From NCBI RefSeq assembly GCF_965638725.1, contig NW_027472014.1:248001-312000 (forward strand): a DNA stretch of 64,000 bases, given 5' to 3'. Each line of letters begins with the position of its first letter. Position 1 is the stretch's first letter. The translations under genes were made by a program, and so were the position numbers. Source of the stretch: Aptenodytes patagonicus (Eukaryota > Chordata > Aves > Sphenisciformes > Spheniscidae). Of the stretch, positions 11,101 through 23,985 are shown piece after piece. Under the pieces are notes generated by a model. That model was not told the DNA's origin and did not search any database. It saw nothing but the letters and a program-made list of their open reading frames with translations.

Positions 11101-14100
11101 ACTCCTGGAGGAGTGTCAGGGAGTAAAAACTCGGCTGTTGAGCATTGGTGCAGTCTTTCACCTGAAATAAAGATAGCGGTGAGAGACGGGCAGAGCCTGC
11201 GGGGCTCCTGCTTCCCACTGGCAGCTCAGGGCAAGGGCACTGGGGCCAGGCAGCCCATCCTGGGGGCAGCCCTGACCATGGAGGACGGCACAGTGTCTTT
11301 GCCGGCTCCTCCTGTCCTCTGACCATTGGCAGCCTCTTGCTCTCACGCCTCCGAGGAGTGACTGGAGAGCAAGAGCTGGCACAAAGGAGGCAGGACACAT
11401 GGGTGGTGATGAGTGTCTCCTGTCCCCGGCCATGCACATCCCCGAGGGTGAGCAAGCCCAGGTCTGGTCACTTACCGCCTCCTGTATGTTGCAGGCATGC
11501 AACACGGCAGCGCTTATCAGCTTGCAGTGCCGCCGTTTCCGCGACTTAACAATCTTCATCAGCTCAGTCGAGAACTCAGTCGGTATCTTGTTCTGGAAAA
11601 ACATCAGCTCCCACATGGCCAGGGCGGTGCTGCCAAGCACAGAGCATTTCGTCAGCGCGGCTGCCTCGGCCACGGCACTGTGCCCAGGCTAGCCTGACCA
11701 CTCCCGGGCTGTCTCGCAGCCCAGGCCCTGCCCACCCCGCTCGTGTGGGGGCAAGCAGGAGAGAGCTGAGGTGGTGTTCCCTGTGAGGCAGGGAAGAGCA
11801 TGGTGGCTCTGGGCTCTGGCTTGGCCGGCTTTGGCTGCTGCAGGCCTGGATGACCCACCAGGGCTGGAAAGTGTGGTGGGATGGAGGGCCCTGCTCCTCA
11901 GGGACGTCCTGCAGTTTTCCGTGGGTCTGGCAGCCAGAGAGTCTCTGAGCCCCTCTCCCCACAGGGAACAAGCCCTTGGGGCTGTCGGGGCTGATACCTG
12001 TCACACAGTGGAACGCGGATCAACATGCTGAAGACCAGTTCCCTGGGGTACTCGCAGGCCAGCAGGATAAGTAGGGCATCCAGGCTCGCCCGGGCTGACA
12101 CCGTGCTGGTGTACTCCAGGCTTTCATGGATGCACCCCACGATGCTTGGCACCTGGAGGGGACACAGGTGAGGATGGTGCTGCCACTGGAGTGCAGCCAT
12201 TTCCTCAGCTGCCACCACTGAAACTTCCCATCCCTCTCTGGTGGCTTAAAATGGCTTTAGGTGCCTGATGCAAGGCAAGGCAGGGCAAAGGCAGGGACAG
12301 GCAGGGCAAAGGCAGGGCAAGGCCCAAGGCTTGAAAGGGCTCAAGGGCCAGGCAATCCAGCCAGAGCCTGCTTACATCTGTCAGCCAGAAGGCAGGTTCT
12401 CCCATGGTCATGTTCAGCACGCTGCTGGCCACCTGCTTGTCGTAGATGCTGGAGTCTCTCAGGGCTTCAATGGCTGTGAGGACGATGTCTGTCTTCTCAG
12501 AAGGCCAGAGGTAATTTTTGCATGCCTATGGGAGGAAGGAAGGGAGGGAGGGAAGACACGTCACATGACTGCCCTCATGGTGCTGCTTGGCCCTATAGAG
12601 AACCAGAGCTTGCTGGTGGCCAGGAGGGCTGGAGCTGCTGCTGGGACACTGGAGTGCGGCCCTCGGATAGTCCCTGCTCGGGGACAGCAGGAACCCTCTC
12701 ACCAGGGACAGTGAGGCCATGCCAGCCCCGCTGATTCTGGGTCCCTTTGCTCAGACAAGTCTCCTGCTGAATGTGTCTCAGCAAGGGAGGAACTCATTAC
12801 CATGGTCAGGGTGCTCGCTTTGTAGAGCAAAGAACACGAGGAGGTGCTCTCAGCTTCCCATTCCCTTTGGACCTGTTGATGCTCTGGATTGTCCTCTGAC
12901 AGCGTCCTACCTAAAAGGGGAGGGAGAAACACAGAGCAGTTGGTAGGACGTAGCATCTTTGCCAACAAGCTTACCAAACGCTGAAAAGAGCTTTAGGTTA
13001 TGAATGGCTGAGGAGGGGGGTTACAACCCACAGGCAGGGGAGGAGGTGGTGGGCAGGAGTGTAAAGCAAAGGGAACAAGAGGGACCTCAGGAATGATGGA
13101 GACGGATGAGAGGCACCTGCCTCAAGTGTATGTATGCAAATGCTCAGGGCCTGGGAAAGTGGAAGGAGAGCATGGGGGACAATCAACAGTCTGGGAGAGA
13201 GCATGTGGGTCAGGAGCAGCAGAGAGGCGGTGCTGGTGGCATGGCGGTGGCAGCGTGTTACAGCCTCCCGTGTGGGGGAGAGGAAGTGGATGAAGTCTTC
13301 CTGAAAGCACTCGGGGAGGTCTCTCTGTCACGTGCCCTGATTGCAAGACGGCAGGATGCAAGTGGTCAAGGAGATTTCTGGAGGGCATCAGGGACAGCTT
13401 CCTGCTACAGGCATTGGAGGGACTAGCCGGGGTGATGCCCAGCCTGATCTGTTGTTCAAGGAGAGGGAAGAATTGGTTTCAGGATGTGGTAATCAATGGT
13501 ATCTGTGGCTGTGGGGACCACGAAACAGTGGGGCTCAAGATCCTGAAAGGAACGAGGAAGGAGAGCAGCAGAGAGTGGATCCTGAACTTCAGGTAAGCAC
13601 TCCGCCTCTGCAGGAAAATGATAGCTGGGATCCTATAGGAAGCAGCTGCGAAGGGCCAGGGAGGTCAGGGAAGCTGGCAGACTTTCACAGAGAGCCTCCA
13701 GCAAGCACAAGAATGGTCCATCACAATGCTCAGGAAAATGAGCGGACATATGAGCAGATGTCTGTGTGTGGAGGGACGCAGCCCACGACACAGCTCCTCT
13801 TACTTTCTCGCTGACAGATGAATCTGTAGATGGAATAAAGAGCATCTGAAGCCACGTGGCTGCTCTCTTCTTCCTTGCAAGAGCTGAGAAGGATGAGACA
13901 TCCCAGCAGCTGTCCCAGGATGGGGATCTGGATCTCTCTGTAGCAGCCACAGCTGAACTCATCTTGCCAGGCCTGGGGGAGGGAAGCAGAACAGCAGAAG
14001 GGCTGAGGCAAGGCAGGTGGGGCTGAAGCCCTGAACCCAAGTGGGCCCAGGGCTGGATCTCAGGTGGGTCAGAGCTTTGCAGGGCCCTGCTGGGTGCAGC

Positions 14101-16503
14101 TCTGGCTCCTGGCAGAGAGGGGACTGGGGAGAGGAGCCCATACGACCAAGACCCTCGCTTCAGGGCAGAGCCTTGCTGAGTGCCCCAGTGCCTGGCAGGA
14201 ACCCTGAGCTGCAGGCTGTTCCGGTGCACAGGAAAGGGGACATGTCCTGGCTGGAGGCTGCCTGGCTCCTTACCTCCAGTGAGGAACATCTGGCCAAGAA
14301 ATGGCTCAGCTTCTGAATCCTCCTCAAGGCCCTTGCGTGCACAGCTGCACTTTTGGAGTTGGTGAAAGTCAGCAGCATCTGGGAGGAGAGGAGAGGAGAG
14401 AAGCTGCCGATCTGCCCTGTGAGCTGACACCCACTCCAGCAGAAGCAGCACTGCTGAACTCCCGGCTAGACTCACACAGTCCAGGCTCAGGGGTATGGCC
14501 CCCTAGGAAGCCAGGAGAAGAGAGCTTCAGAGCTGGGCTCCCCGTGCGGGACGGGCAGGTCCCAGTGGGTCTCTGCCCCATTTGGGTCTGGGGAGGAAAG
14601 CAGGGGAGACTGGGAAGTGGGGGGACAGCAGCACCAGCTGCCACCGCTGTGGTACCAAAGGAGAGGGGCCAAATTCCTCCTATTACTTGGGAAAGTCTGC
14701 GGAGGGGAAAGGGACTTTGACTGCAGCCAGGGGACACCGGGCTCCAGAAGAGCACAGTGGGCAGCCCCCAGCTCCCCCAAGGGAGGTGGGCACCCTGCGT
14801 GGCACTGCAGGTGTGATGGACACCCGCATCACCTCCAGGGTGATGAACAGCCCCTGCCAACCCTGCTCTTTGCAAATGCCAGACCTTCAAGATAGTCTGC
14901 AGCTCCTCGCTGAGGCCAGAGGCAGGAGAGCTGAACACCAACACGCGTAGCATGCTGTCCATGGCATCCAGGGTCTGCAAGGAGGACGAAGGGTGGTGGC
15001 ATCTTTCGGCAGGCCCTCTCATCCCCAGGAGATGGATCTGGACTCCCAGCACCAAGGAGGACACCTGTGCTGCCTCGCGGTGCCTGGGGAAGGCCTCGGG
15101 GCAGACAAGCCTGGACGTGGCCAGGCCCATGGGAAGGGGACGAAGGGATGAAGGTGGGAAAGCAAAACCAAGACCCTGACCTGCCTTGGATCTCCAGTCA
15201 TCTCCTGGCACGGGGCAGCCAGGGAGCAGCCCAGAGGGACTGGGGGCTCACCCAGCACTTACCTGGAAGTAGAGAGAAGCATCCAGGCCCTGCATGTCCT
15301 CTTCTGGAGGAAGCAAGAAGACACTGGTGAAGCAGGCATGTATGAGGCTTTTCTTTTGGCCCTCCAGCACTGTCTCCACTGAGCTGCAAAAAGAGAGAGA
15401 GGGGTCTGTCGGACACTGGTGCTGGGAGCGTGCCTCGAGGCCTCGGACAGGTGGACATGGTCCTCTGGGGCAGGGGTGCCCAGGAGGGATGGGCAGGTAC
15501 CTCAAGGCAGCGATGGCATCCATGGCAAGCTGCCGCACTGCCGTGTGCAGGTGGTCCCTGGGCTCCTCTTCCAGCAGTGCCTGCAGAGCACAATCGGGAT
15601 AAAGGACCTGGCAGCCACCAGCACCCAGTGCCAGCAGACCCAATGTGGTCCCTGCCGCCCTGGGTGCTGGGGTCTTTGCTGGCAGGCCTTCTCAGCAGCA
15701 CTTGAGTCCCCTTGGGGTGTCCACGTATGTTTGCTCCTGTCCAAATGCTGTCCTTGCCATGTGCCAGTGACCGGGGACCCTGCCCCCTTCCCCAGACCCT
15801 CCGGGTGTCCCCTCACCTTGATGCTCTCGGCCAGCTCAAATCTGTGGCAGAAGACATCCAGGCCCTGCAACAAGCCCTTGTGCCTGGCAGCTCTGCAGAG
15901 GGTGCAGATGCACTCGAGGAACCGCATCTTCTCGGTCTCTTCCTGGCAGCCAGGGGACAGAGAGACAAAGGGGGAGTGTGAGAGGGCGAGACATGGCCAG
16001 CGGGACCAGAGTACTGGGGGTGCAAAGCCATGCGGGAGAGCAGCTCTGCCCAGCCAGCAGCGCCCCTAGCAGCAGGCAGCATAGCCAGTGGGTCCCATCA
16101 GGAGACACTGGCACAGCAGCAATAGAAATAGCCACGGTTACCTTTTCTGAGCTCTCGAAAAAAGCCTGGATGAAGTCCACTGTTTCCTGTTCCTCTTCAT
16201 ACACAGCTAGCCAGCTGGCATCTAGCAACGGAGGAGAGCAGGGAGGGCTGTAGAGCGGAGCTGCAGGCAGGAGCGGGCAGAGGAAGGAGCTCTGCCCTTC
16301 GTCCCCATGCCCACTCCCCAGGCGCAGTCTCCCTGGGGGGGTCTCAGGGCTGGAGGATGCGATGCTGGAGCCCCTCGCTCACCTGCCTGCACCGGCTGGA
16401 CCACACACACCTCATCGGGCTCTGGTGGAGACCTGCTCTCCTGGGGAGCCCCCACCTCCTCCCAGGTCACCCTGGGGTGGCTAAGGGGTCTCCTCTCTGC
16501 CAT
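8152..16503 (-). CDS. Maestro heat-like repeat (MROH) family protein
   Basis: I could build a full 19-exon model; every junction is GT-AG and in phase, giving 775 residues. Exons: 16383-16503, 16142-16221, 15817-15936, 15501-15580, 15263-15383, 14885-14974, 14274-14378, 13804-13972, 12801-12910, 12376-12525, 11998-12152, 11476-11629, 11024-11161, 10447-10623, 9926-10081, 9203-9304, 8750-8852, 8565-8624, 8152-8288. The protein is a chain of helical HEAT-type repeats. The C-terminal third has the MROH signature (ALLVFRNVVCHMKRK, LPLFFHMSDQTQSVAK, YLKDAQATLQEMAIRFI) and ends in a Cys/Trp-rich tail (RVLCCWPC). Birds carry many such paralogues, annotated as MROH1/2B/7-like; which one this is cannot be told. 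Its biochemical role is unknown; HEAT repeats usually serve protein binding. No stop or frameshift is present, so it is probably functional. Confidence 0.9.
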
Positions 16504-16985
16504 CCTGAGGGATGTAAGGGGGCGGTAGGGATGGGGAAGGGGGAAGCCTTGGGGAAACGCCTTGGGTCTGCCGGGAAAAGATGCAGGGTGCGCTTGGGGG
16601 GTCTCCTCGCCAGCTCCGCGCTCCTGCCCTGTCCTGTCACTGTCCTGCTGGACACTGCAGGGTGGGGCCGCGCTGGCTATATGCAGTGCTGGGGGGTCAA
16701 ATAGCAGGGGGTCACAAAGGGACCCACTGTGACCCGCCGCCCAGGCGGGGAGGGGCAGGATGGCCCCTGGGGAGCTGGGCCCTCTCGGGGCACCCCAAGG
16801 CAACCATTCACCCTCACGTCCCCTCGGGATCTCCCTGTTGCTCTGCAGTGTATCCCGGAGCCCCGACGTTAAAAGTCTGGGATTTACTCAAGCTTCACAG
16901 AAACCATGATTTTATCACTTCATCTCTTCTTCTCATCTTCTCACCAGGAAGAGCTCGTGCAGGAAAGAGGAAAAATAAAATGAAA
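16504..16985. other. Upstream region of the MROH gene
   Basis: GC-rich sequence 5' of the first MROH coding exon. It should hold the promoter and any 5' untranslated exon, but no TATA box or clear initiator stands out. No other gene is seen. Confidence 0.4.
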
Positions 16986-16989
16986 CAAC

Positions 16990-17180
16990 TTCCCCTGAGT
17001 TTACCCTTTTTAGGATTTGGGAACGTCCCAGAAACGGAGATTCCCCTCTTATGGTTTTGTTTTCTCAGTCTGGTTTGTGGCCATGATGGAGAACTCCCTC
17101 ATTGTTGCGCTGGTGGTGGCTGAACACCATCTCCAGCCCTCCGTGGACACCTTCTGGGCCGCCTTTCCTGCCTGACCGCC
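16990..17180 (+). pseudogene. Olfactory receptor fragment
   Basis: Two frames together resemble the N-terminus and first transmembrane helix of an olfactory receptor: FLGFGNVPETEIPL in one frame, then ENSLIVALVVAEHHLQPSVD in another, where receptors have GN-LLI...HHLHTPMYFFL. The switch of frame and a stop right after TM1 show it is dead. Weak traces may continue to about 17.8 kb, but I could not align them. Confidence 0.55.
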
Positions 17181-18779
17181 TGCTCCCCTTGTCAGCTTCC
17201 GTGAACAGGGAGAAGCCCATTTCTGCAGGAGTTTTATAATTTGAGGTTTTTGGCCAGTTGGCAATGTTGTCTCCAGGCAGGGGTTGGAGATGTGGTTGGT
17301 GTTTAGCAATATGGAAACTTCTCTGCTGCAGCACAGTAGGAAATACCACTTTCAGCTTTAAGCTCAGAGCTGGGCATGAAAAAAATGTGAAGCCAGTGTC
17401 CTGAGTGTTTCTATCTCACCTCAGTTCTTGTGGCGCTAATGAAATTTCCCAAGTGTTTCATCATCTCATGCCAATCATTAATGATAACTGCGATGACAGT
17501 ATGCCGGCCAGGCGGACAAGTTCTCCACAGATGCTCTCTTCACATTTCTACAGTTTTCAGCAGTTTACAGTTACATCCTTTCCTCAATCTCTCTCAGCAC
17601 CAGGAAGCAAAAAGGTGTCGACACCGGCTCCTCTCATCGGATCGCTGTCAGTATTCCCTGGTTTTACATCAAGCTGGCTGTTCAGCTCACAGGTCACACT
17701 CTGTTTGTTCTCTGGTTCTTGTTCTGTTTCTTTTTCTTCTGAACATCCTTGCCAAGATCTACAGAGAAACCTGAGCATGACATCAGTTGGCTGCAGTCAT
17801 GCAGAAGGACGCCTGTGGTTGCAAACACGTTCCTCTCTCTCCCTGGCTTTCAGGATGCCAGGTCTGCTCCGGATCCATCTTGTTCTTTACTCTTGAAACT
17901 TTATTTTTGTTATTATTTTTTTAATATTACTTAAGGAGACCTATTTCTATCTATCTATCCTAGCAGAGATAATGAGAGGGATGACTCATGGGCATGACTC
18001 ATTGGACAAGCATTGCCTTATATGGTATGTCCTGGCCCCCATTCACACCACCGAGGGTGTGTTAACAGCACAGGGGGTGACGCTGTTTGTCCTCCCCAAC
18101 CTCTGGGATGGTTGGGCCCCTTCTGAAATCTGATTTGCTTGACCTCAGTTATCTCTCTCTCTCTCTCCATGTAAGTAATCTCTTTTCTCTGCTGCTAAAT
18201 TGTTGCTAAATGGCTTCACTAATGATCAGTTTATAGTAACCTGCAGTGGTACAGACCTACAAGGTTGTTGCTGTTATCCACTGTTTCTGTATGATTGATG
18301 ACTGTTGTTATTGATTGCTGCCACTGCCTTTGATTGACACTGTATTATTGATTGCTGTTAGTAATTTGTATTGCGTTGCTAGGGGTGATTTTGTAGTATC
18401 CTGGCTAGTGGTTGCAGACAGTGCTGCACTGGTCGGATGCTCCTGTGGGCGTAGCAGCGACAGGAAGGTGCCCTTGTTGATGGCACAGCCATGCAACTCA
18501 CAATTTGACATCGCGGTGTATCTGTCAGACGTATGTTTGTTCCCCTGGGAATTGGGGTTTCCTGGAAAAAAGGGGTGGCGGAGCTGTAGGAGAGCGGGCG
18601 CTCGGAGCTTCAAACTTTGGAGATGAAGCTCAAACTCGTCGAGTGGCCGAGCGGGACCGTAGCGCTCGTCCTGCCTCTGGTCACACCCAGGTGCTCCGGT
18701 TGTTTTGCCTGGGAATTCAAATTCCTGGGTTTCTGTTATTTTAATTTTTACTGCCTATTATTTACCTGAAACTATTTAG
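17181..18779. other. Unassigned sequence
   Basis: A short CT microsatellite lies at about 18151-18168, and a stretch near 18270-18380 is rich in TGATTG/ATTGCTG. No coding exon, RNA gene or known transposon is recognised. Confidence 0.35.
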
Positions 18780-20130
18780 AATAAAAACTTGAAAAACAGC
18801 TACTGGCATAGTCTTTGGGAGTAAATAATGTGTCTCATCTACTCTAGCTACTATTAAAACTTTACAGATGGTAATTACTCCCAATTTGTACTATAAAATT
18901 ACAAATAGCAGAATACAGAGTACTAATCGGGAGAAATATCTGTAGGGAAACAACTCTACTTAATATTAACAAATAAAAAAGTAAAAAACTAATTAAAAAT
19001 TTAAAATAAAACATCATGGGCACTAGTTAATGCCACTTAGTAAAGTAATGATTAAAATGTTAGAGTGTAAATAACTAAAAGAAATATTATTTATGAGGAA
19101 CGACAAAATTTAATTGGAGCGATTACTTAACGAACCAGGCAGTAATTATTCCCAATTTGTATTGTAATATCAAAGAAAAATAAATTCAGAAACCCACTTT
19201 AAGTGACAAAGATAGAAAATGAATTGGGAGTCATTAATAGCTAAATTTGAACATAGACATTATTAAATAAATTGCTGGCATTAGTGACTCCCAATTGGAA
19301 ACAAAATAATGGACTTCTAGCATATAAAACGGAAGTAGAATTGGAAAAGGAATCGGGAGTCTTTAATGCTTAAATTATAACATACCTTTGAGTAGGTTCA
19401 GAGGCAATGATGACTCCGGCTTCGAAATAGTAATTAAAAAAATTACTAAATAGTAATTGAAAAATAGAAATTGAAGCTTTAGATTTTTACGTAAAGAGAA
19501 ATAAAAATGAGTCACTCTATAATGGCTACATTTAAAGGCAGAGATTAAAAACAATTCACTGGCGGTCATGGAAGACTATATATTTACTACTATGAATATA
19601 ATTAATTATTATTAAGTACCAATTAGAGCTATAATAAAAGTAAAAATAGTGCAAATTAGATTTGATTAATAAAAAGTTAAGTTAAATCTTAAAACCATAT
19701 TTTAGATCACTAATTGGTCATCATTAGTGCCTGTTATTTATTTAATAACAGCAATGCTTCATTTATGCATTAACGATGCCCCAAACAGTATTATCACAAT
19801 AAAAACTTCAAATTATGTAGTGGAAATAGAATACAAATTGGGAGCAGTTTATTATAATTACATCTTATCGTAATTACCGTAATTAAAGTGCTCCTAACGA
19901 GGCTTCAAATTGATAACCTGAGATGTAATTAAACCTTCCTCTTCTGTCAGTCGCTTTGCTTTTTGCCCTTTGTCTCCTTTTCATTTTTCCTGAGGCAGTA
20001 TTAAATGAAATTCTCCTTGGGTGCAATTAATGCATTTGTTGTATTTTATATGATTACTTAAATAGGTAATATTATATTATTCGCACGGCCTAATTAAATA
20101 ATTCAGTCAGGCCTCTGACAGTCGTGCTCT
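18780..20130. repeat. AT-rich tract with a recurring ACTCCCAATT motif in both orientations
   Basis: About 1.35 kb with very low GC. A motif near ACTCCCAATTTGTA, or its reverse complement, recurs at about 18877, 18922, 19148, 19221, 19286, 19351 and 19831. The intervening sequence is not a simple tandem copy. There is no coding potential. It could be an old non-autonomous element or a diverged satellite. Confidence 0.55.
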
Positions 20131-20164
20131 ATGAGCCAGCAATCCTCCCAGAAGTGCTTCTCAG

Positions 20165-20935
20165 TCCTCCAGATTCAAAGAATCAAAGACTATCTCGAGT
20201 TGGAAGGGACCCGTAAGGATCATCAAGTCCAACTCCCTGCTCCTCACAAGACTACCTAACACTAAACCAGCTGACTAAGAGCGTCCTCCAGACACTCCTT
20301 GAACTCTGACAGGCTTGGTGCTGTGACCACTTCCCTGGGGAGCCTGTTCCAGCGGCCGACCAGCCTCTCAGTGAGGCACCTTTTCCTAACGTCCATTCTG
20401 AACTTCCCCTGATGCAGCTTCATTCCATTTCCTCGTGTCCTATCGCTGGTCACCAGAGAGAGGAGATCAGCACCTCCCCCTCCGCTGCCCCCCTTGAGGA
20501 AGTTGTAGACTGTGATGAGGTCACCCTCAGCCTTCTCTTCTCCAAGCTGAACAAACCAAGTGACCTCAGCCGCTCCTTGTAAGTCTTGCCCTCGGGACTC
20601 TTCACCATCTTGGTCGCCCTCCTCTGGACACACTCTAATAGTCTGGTGTCCTTATTCTATTGAGGCATCCAAAACTGCACACAGTACTCGAGGTGGGGCC
20701 GCACCAGTGCAGTGTAGAGCGGAACAATCACCTCCCTCGACCAGCTCGCTATGCTGTGCTTGATGCACCCCAGGACACAGTTGGCCCTCTGGGCTGCCAG
20801 GGCACACTGTTGACTCATGTTCAACTGGCCATCAACCCAAACCCCCAGAACTCTTTCCGCGGGGCTGCTCCCCAGCCTCTCCTCCCGCAGTTTGTACGTA
20901 TAACCAGGATTACCCCGTCCCAGGTGCAGACATGT
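20165..20935 (-). mobile_element. CR1 LINE, 3' fragment (minus)
   Basis: On the minus strand it codes for the C-terminal end of CR1 ORF2, with the family segments [15 protein letters not shown] and [10 protein letters not shown]. It includes the usual 3' end near 20170-20230 (GGAAGGGACC on the plus strand). It is 5'-truncated and carries frame breaks upstream of 20633, so it is an inactive copy. Confidence 0.9.
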
Positions 20936-20939
20936 GTAC

Positions 20940-21775
20940 TCGTGTACTCATGTACATGTGACGTCAGAAACACCTGCACAGGCCACCTGCATGCTTGTGC
21001 CCTAACAGCTACAGAGCCACCAGTGACATCACAAGCACCAGGACAAGCCAGGGGCCAGTTCCTAACCTATCACCTACTCAGGCACATGTGACATCACAAG
21101 CACCTACGCAAGCCAGGTGCATGTTCCTGCTCAATCCTGCCTGCTCATCCACCTATGACATCACTAGCAGCTGCACAAGCAAAGGGCCTGCTCCTCTGCT
21201 AAAACCTTCTCAGGCACTTGTGACCTCAAAAGCACCTTTACAAGCCAGCTGCATGCTCCTGCCCTAATAGCTGCAGAGCCACCATTGACTTCACAAGCAC
21301 CTGCACAAGCCAGGTGTTCATTCATACCCAAAAAGCTACTTAGATACCAGTGACATCAGAAGCAGCTGTACAAGCAGGGGCCTGCTCCTGCCCTACCACC
21401 TACTCAGCCACCGATGACATCAGATGCACCTGCACAAGCCAGGAGCTTTCTCCTGCCATATCAACTACTCAGGCACTTGCAACACAATAGGCAGCTGAAC
21501 ATAGATGGTTCCTACTCCAGCCCTATAACCTACTCAGGCACATGTGACATCACAAACACCTGCACAGGCCAGCTGCATGCTCCTGCCCTAACAGCTACTC
21601 AGCTGCAGGTGACATCACAAGCAGCTGAACAAGCCAGGGGCCTCCTCCTGCCCTATCTCCTACTTGGGATCATGTGAGATCACAAGCACCTGCACAAGCC
21701 AGGTTCCTGTTCTTGGCCTAACACCTACTCAGCCACCAGTGACCTCACAAGCACCTGCACAGGAGAAGCATCCTC
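20940..21775. repeat. 65-bp tandem repeat, about 13 units
   Basis: The phrase TGACATCACAAGCACCTGCAC recurs every 65 (once 67) bases, for example at 20959, 21024, 21089, 21156, 21221 and 21286, and on to about 21740. Units are moderately diverged. The array abuts the 5' end of a CR1 fragment. TGACATCA resembles a CRE/AP-1 site, but this may be chance. Confidence 0.85.
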
Positions 21776-22334
21776 ACTTCCAACACCCCGGCTTTGTCCC
21801 CTCCATCTCCATCTCTGTCTCCCATCTCCCCGTGCTCTCCTCTTTCCCAGACACCTTTCTCACCCTCTCCACGACCTCCCAATGCCTCTGCCTGCCTCTG
21901 TGTTTGTGTGGCAGATGTTACCTGGGAAGCATTGTCTCAGCTATACCACCTGCATCTCCTTCTCCCTCTGTTGTCATCGTTACTGCACCAGCTATCTGAT
22001 GCACTTTTCAACCTCATGGGCCCTCTCGTCCTGCCTCCCTTCTGCTGGTAAATCCTGTTCCTGCAAGAGAAGTGTCAATCAGTCGGTGCCGCCTCTGTGG
22101 CATCTTACCTGCATCTGCCTGAGCTGGACAGCTGGTGGGAACTGTCACCATCAGCCCCGGATGTGCTTGAAGTCTTCTCCTTGCACAGGTGTGGCTCTGG
22201 GTGTGCTTGGCCTCCTGTGAGTAATGGCTTCACCGGTAGGCTTGGATTTAGTGAATCCCCATGGACAAATGGATGTAGCAGGTGCTCCATCCAAGAATTT
22301 TGATGTGCTGACACTCTGGAGTGAATTGGGAGGT
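21776..22334. other. Unassigned sequence
   Basis: Pyrimidine-biased on the plus strand. No coding exon, RNA gene or transposon is recognised. Confidence 0.35.
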
Positions 22335-23180
22335 GTTTCCTCCTCCTGCTTCTCCTCCTTCTCCTCCTCCTCCTCTTCCCTCTTCTTCCTCCTCCTTTTC
22401 CTCCTCCTCCTGCTCTTCTTACTCCTCCTTTTCCCCCTAATCCTCCTTCTCTTCCTTCTTCTCCTCCTCCTCTGCTCTTCTTCCTCTGCCTCCTGTTCTT
22501 CTGCCTCCTTTTCTTCCTCCTCCTCTTCTTCCTTTCCCTCCTTCTGTTCTCGTTTCTCCTCCTCCTTTCTTTCGCCTCCTTTTTTTCTTCCTCCTCACGC
22601 TTTTTTTTAATTCTCCTCCTCCTCCTTATCCTGTTCTTCCTCCTCTTCTTCCACTTCATCTTTTTCTCTCTTCCTCATGTTCTTCCTCCCTCTATTCCTC
22701 CACCGTTCTTCCTGTTCTTCCTCCTTTTCCTTCTCTTCCTGTTCTTCCTCCTCTTCCCCATCTTCTCCTGTTTCTCTTCCCTTTGCTCCTCCTCCTGCTC
22801 TTCTTCCTCCTCCTGTTTCTCCTCCTGTTCATTCTCTTCCTCCATTTCTTCCTCCTCTAACTCCTGTTCTTCCTCCTCCTCCTCCTCTTGTCCTTCCTTC
22901 TTTTCCTTTTTATGTTCCTCCTCGTACTCCTCCTCTTCCTGCTCCTCTTGTTCTTTCTCATGTTCTTCATCCTGTTCTTCCTACAGTTCTTCCTCCTCCT
23001 CCTGTTCTTTTTCTTTCTCCGTTTTGTCTTCATCCAGTTCTTCCTCCACCTCTTCCTCGTTCTCCTTCTCCTCCTCCTCCTCATACGACTCTGCGGGTTT
23101 ATCCTCTGCATGTTCATCCTCCTCCTGTTCTTCTTGTTCTTCACAGTCCTTCTCCTTCTACCCCTCCTCCTCCAACTCAT
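22335..23180. repeat. Polypyrimidine (TCC/TTC)n tract
   Basis: About 850 bp of nearly pure C/T on the plus strand, with TCC, TTC and TTCC units. Such tracts can form triplex DNA. The long Leu/Ser/Phe and Arg/Lys frames on the two strands are artefacts of composition. Confidence 0.9.
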
Positions 23181-23985
23181 AGAATCATAGAATAGTTTGG
23201 GTTGGAAGGGACCTCTAAAGGTCATCTAGTCCAACCCCGCTGCCACGGGCAGGGACATCTTCAACAAGATCAGGTTGCTCAGAGCCCCGTCCAACCTGAC
23301 CTGGAATGTTTCCAGGGATGGGGCATCCACCACCTCTCTGGGCAGCCTCTTCCAGTGTTTCACAACCCTCAGCGTAAAAAATTTCTTCCTTCTATCTAGC
23401 CTAAATCTACCCCCCTTTAGTTTAAAGCCATTCTCCCTTGTCCTGTCGCAACAGGCCCTGCTAAAAAGTTTGCCGCCATCTTTTTTATAAGCCCCCTTCA
23501 AGTACTGATAGGCTGCAAGAAGGTCTCCCCAAAGCCTTCTCTTCTCTAGGCTGAACAACCCCAACTCTCTCAGCCTTTCTTCACAGGAGAGGTGTTCCAT
23601 CCCCCTGATCATTTTTGTGACCCTCTTCTGGACCCGTTCCAACAGGTCCGTGTCTTTCTTATGCTGAGGGCCCCAGAGGTGGATGCAGTACTCCAGGGGG
23701 GGTCTCACCAGAGCAGAGTAGAGGGGCAGAATCTCGTCCCTTGACCTGCTGGCCACGCTTCTTTTGATGCAGCCCAGGATACGGTTGGCTTTCTGGGCTG
23801 CGAGCGCACATTGCTGGCTCATGTCCAGCTTTTCATCCACCAGTACCCCCAAGTCCTTCTTGGCAGGGCTGCTCTCAATCCCTTCATCCCCCAGCCTGGA
23901 TTGATACCGGGGGTTGCCCTGACCCAGGTGCAGGACCTTACACTTGGCCTTGTTATACCTCATGAGGTTCACATGGGCCCACTAT
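23181..23985 (-). mobile_element. CR1 LINE, 3' fragment (minus)
   Basis: On the minus strand, 248 codons encode the end of CR1 ORF2 ([49 protein letters not shown]). The plus-strand left edge CATAGAATCATAGAATAG is the standard CR1 3' tail. The element splits a polypyrimidine tract, which resumes at 23986. The frame is open throughout, so this is a fairly young copy. Confidence 0.95.

Noticed and set aside
18635..18670. tRNA-like phrase GTCGAGTGGCCGAGCGGGAC
   Set aside because: Resembles the start of a class II tRNA, but no anticodon arm or acceptor stem can be folded.
20940..21775. CRISPR-like regular spacing
   Set aside because: Units are contiguous tandem repeats without unique spacers, in a vertebrate genome.
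22105..23225. Long Arg/Lys-rich and Leu/Ser-rich frames
   Set aside because: Products of the polypyrimidine tract; no domain or start context.
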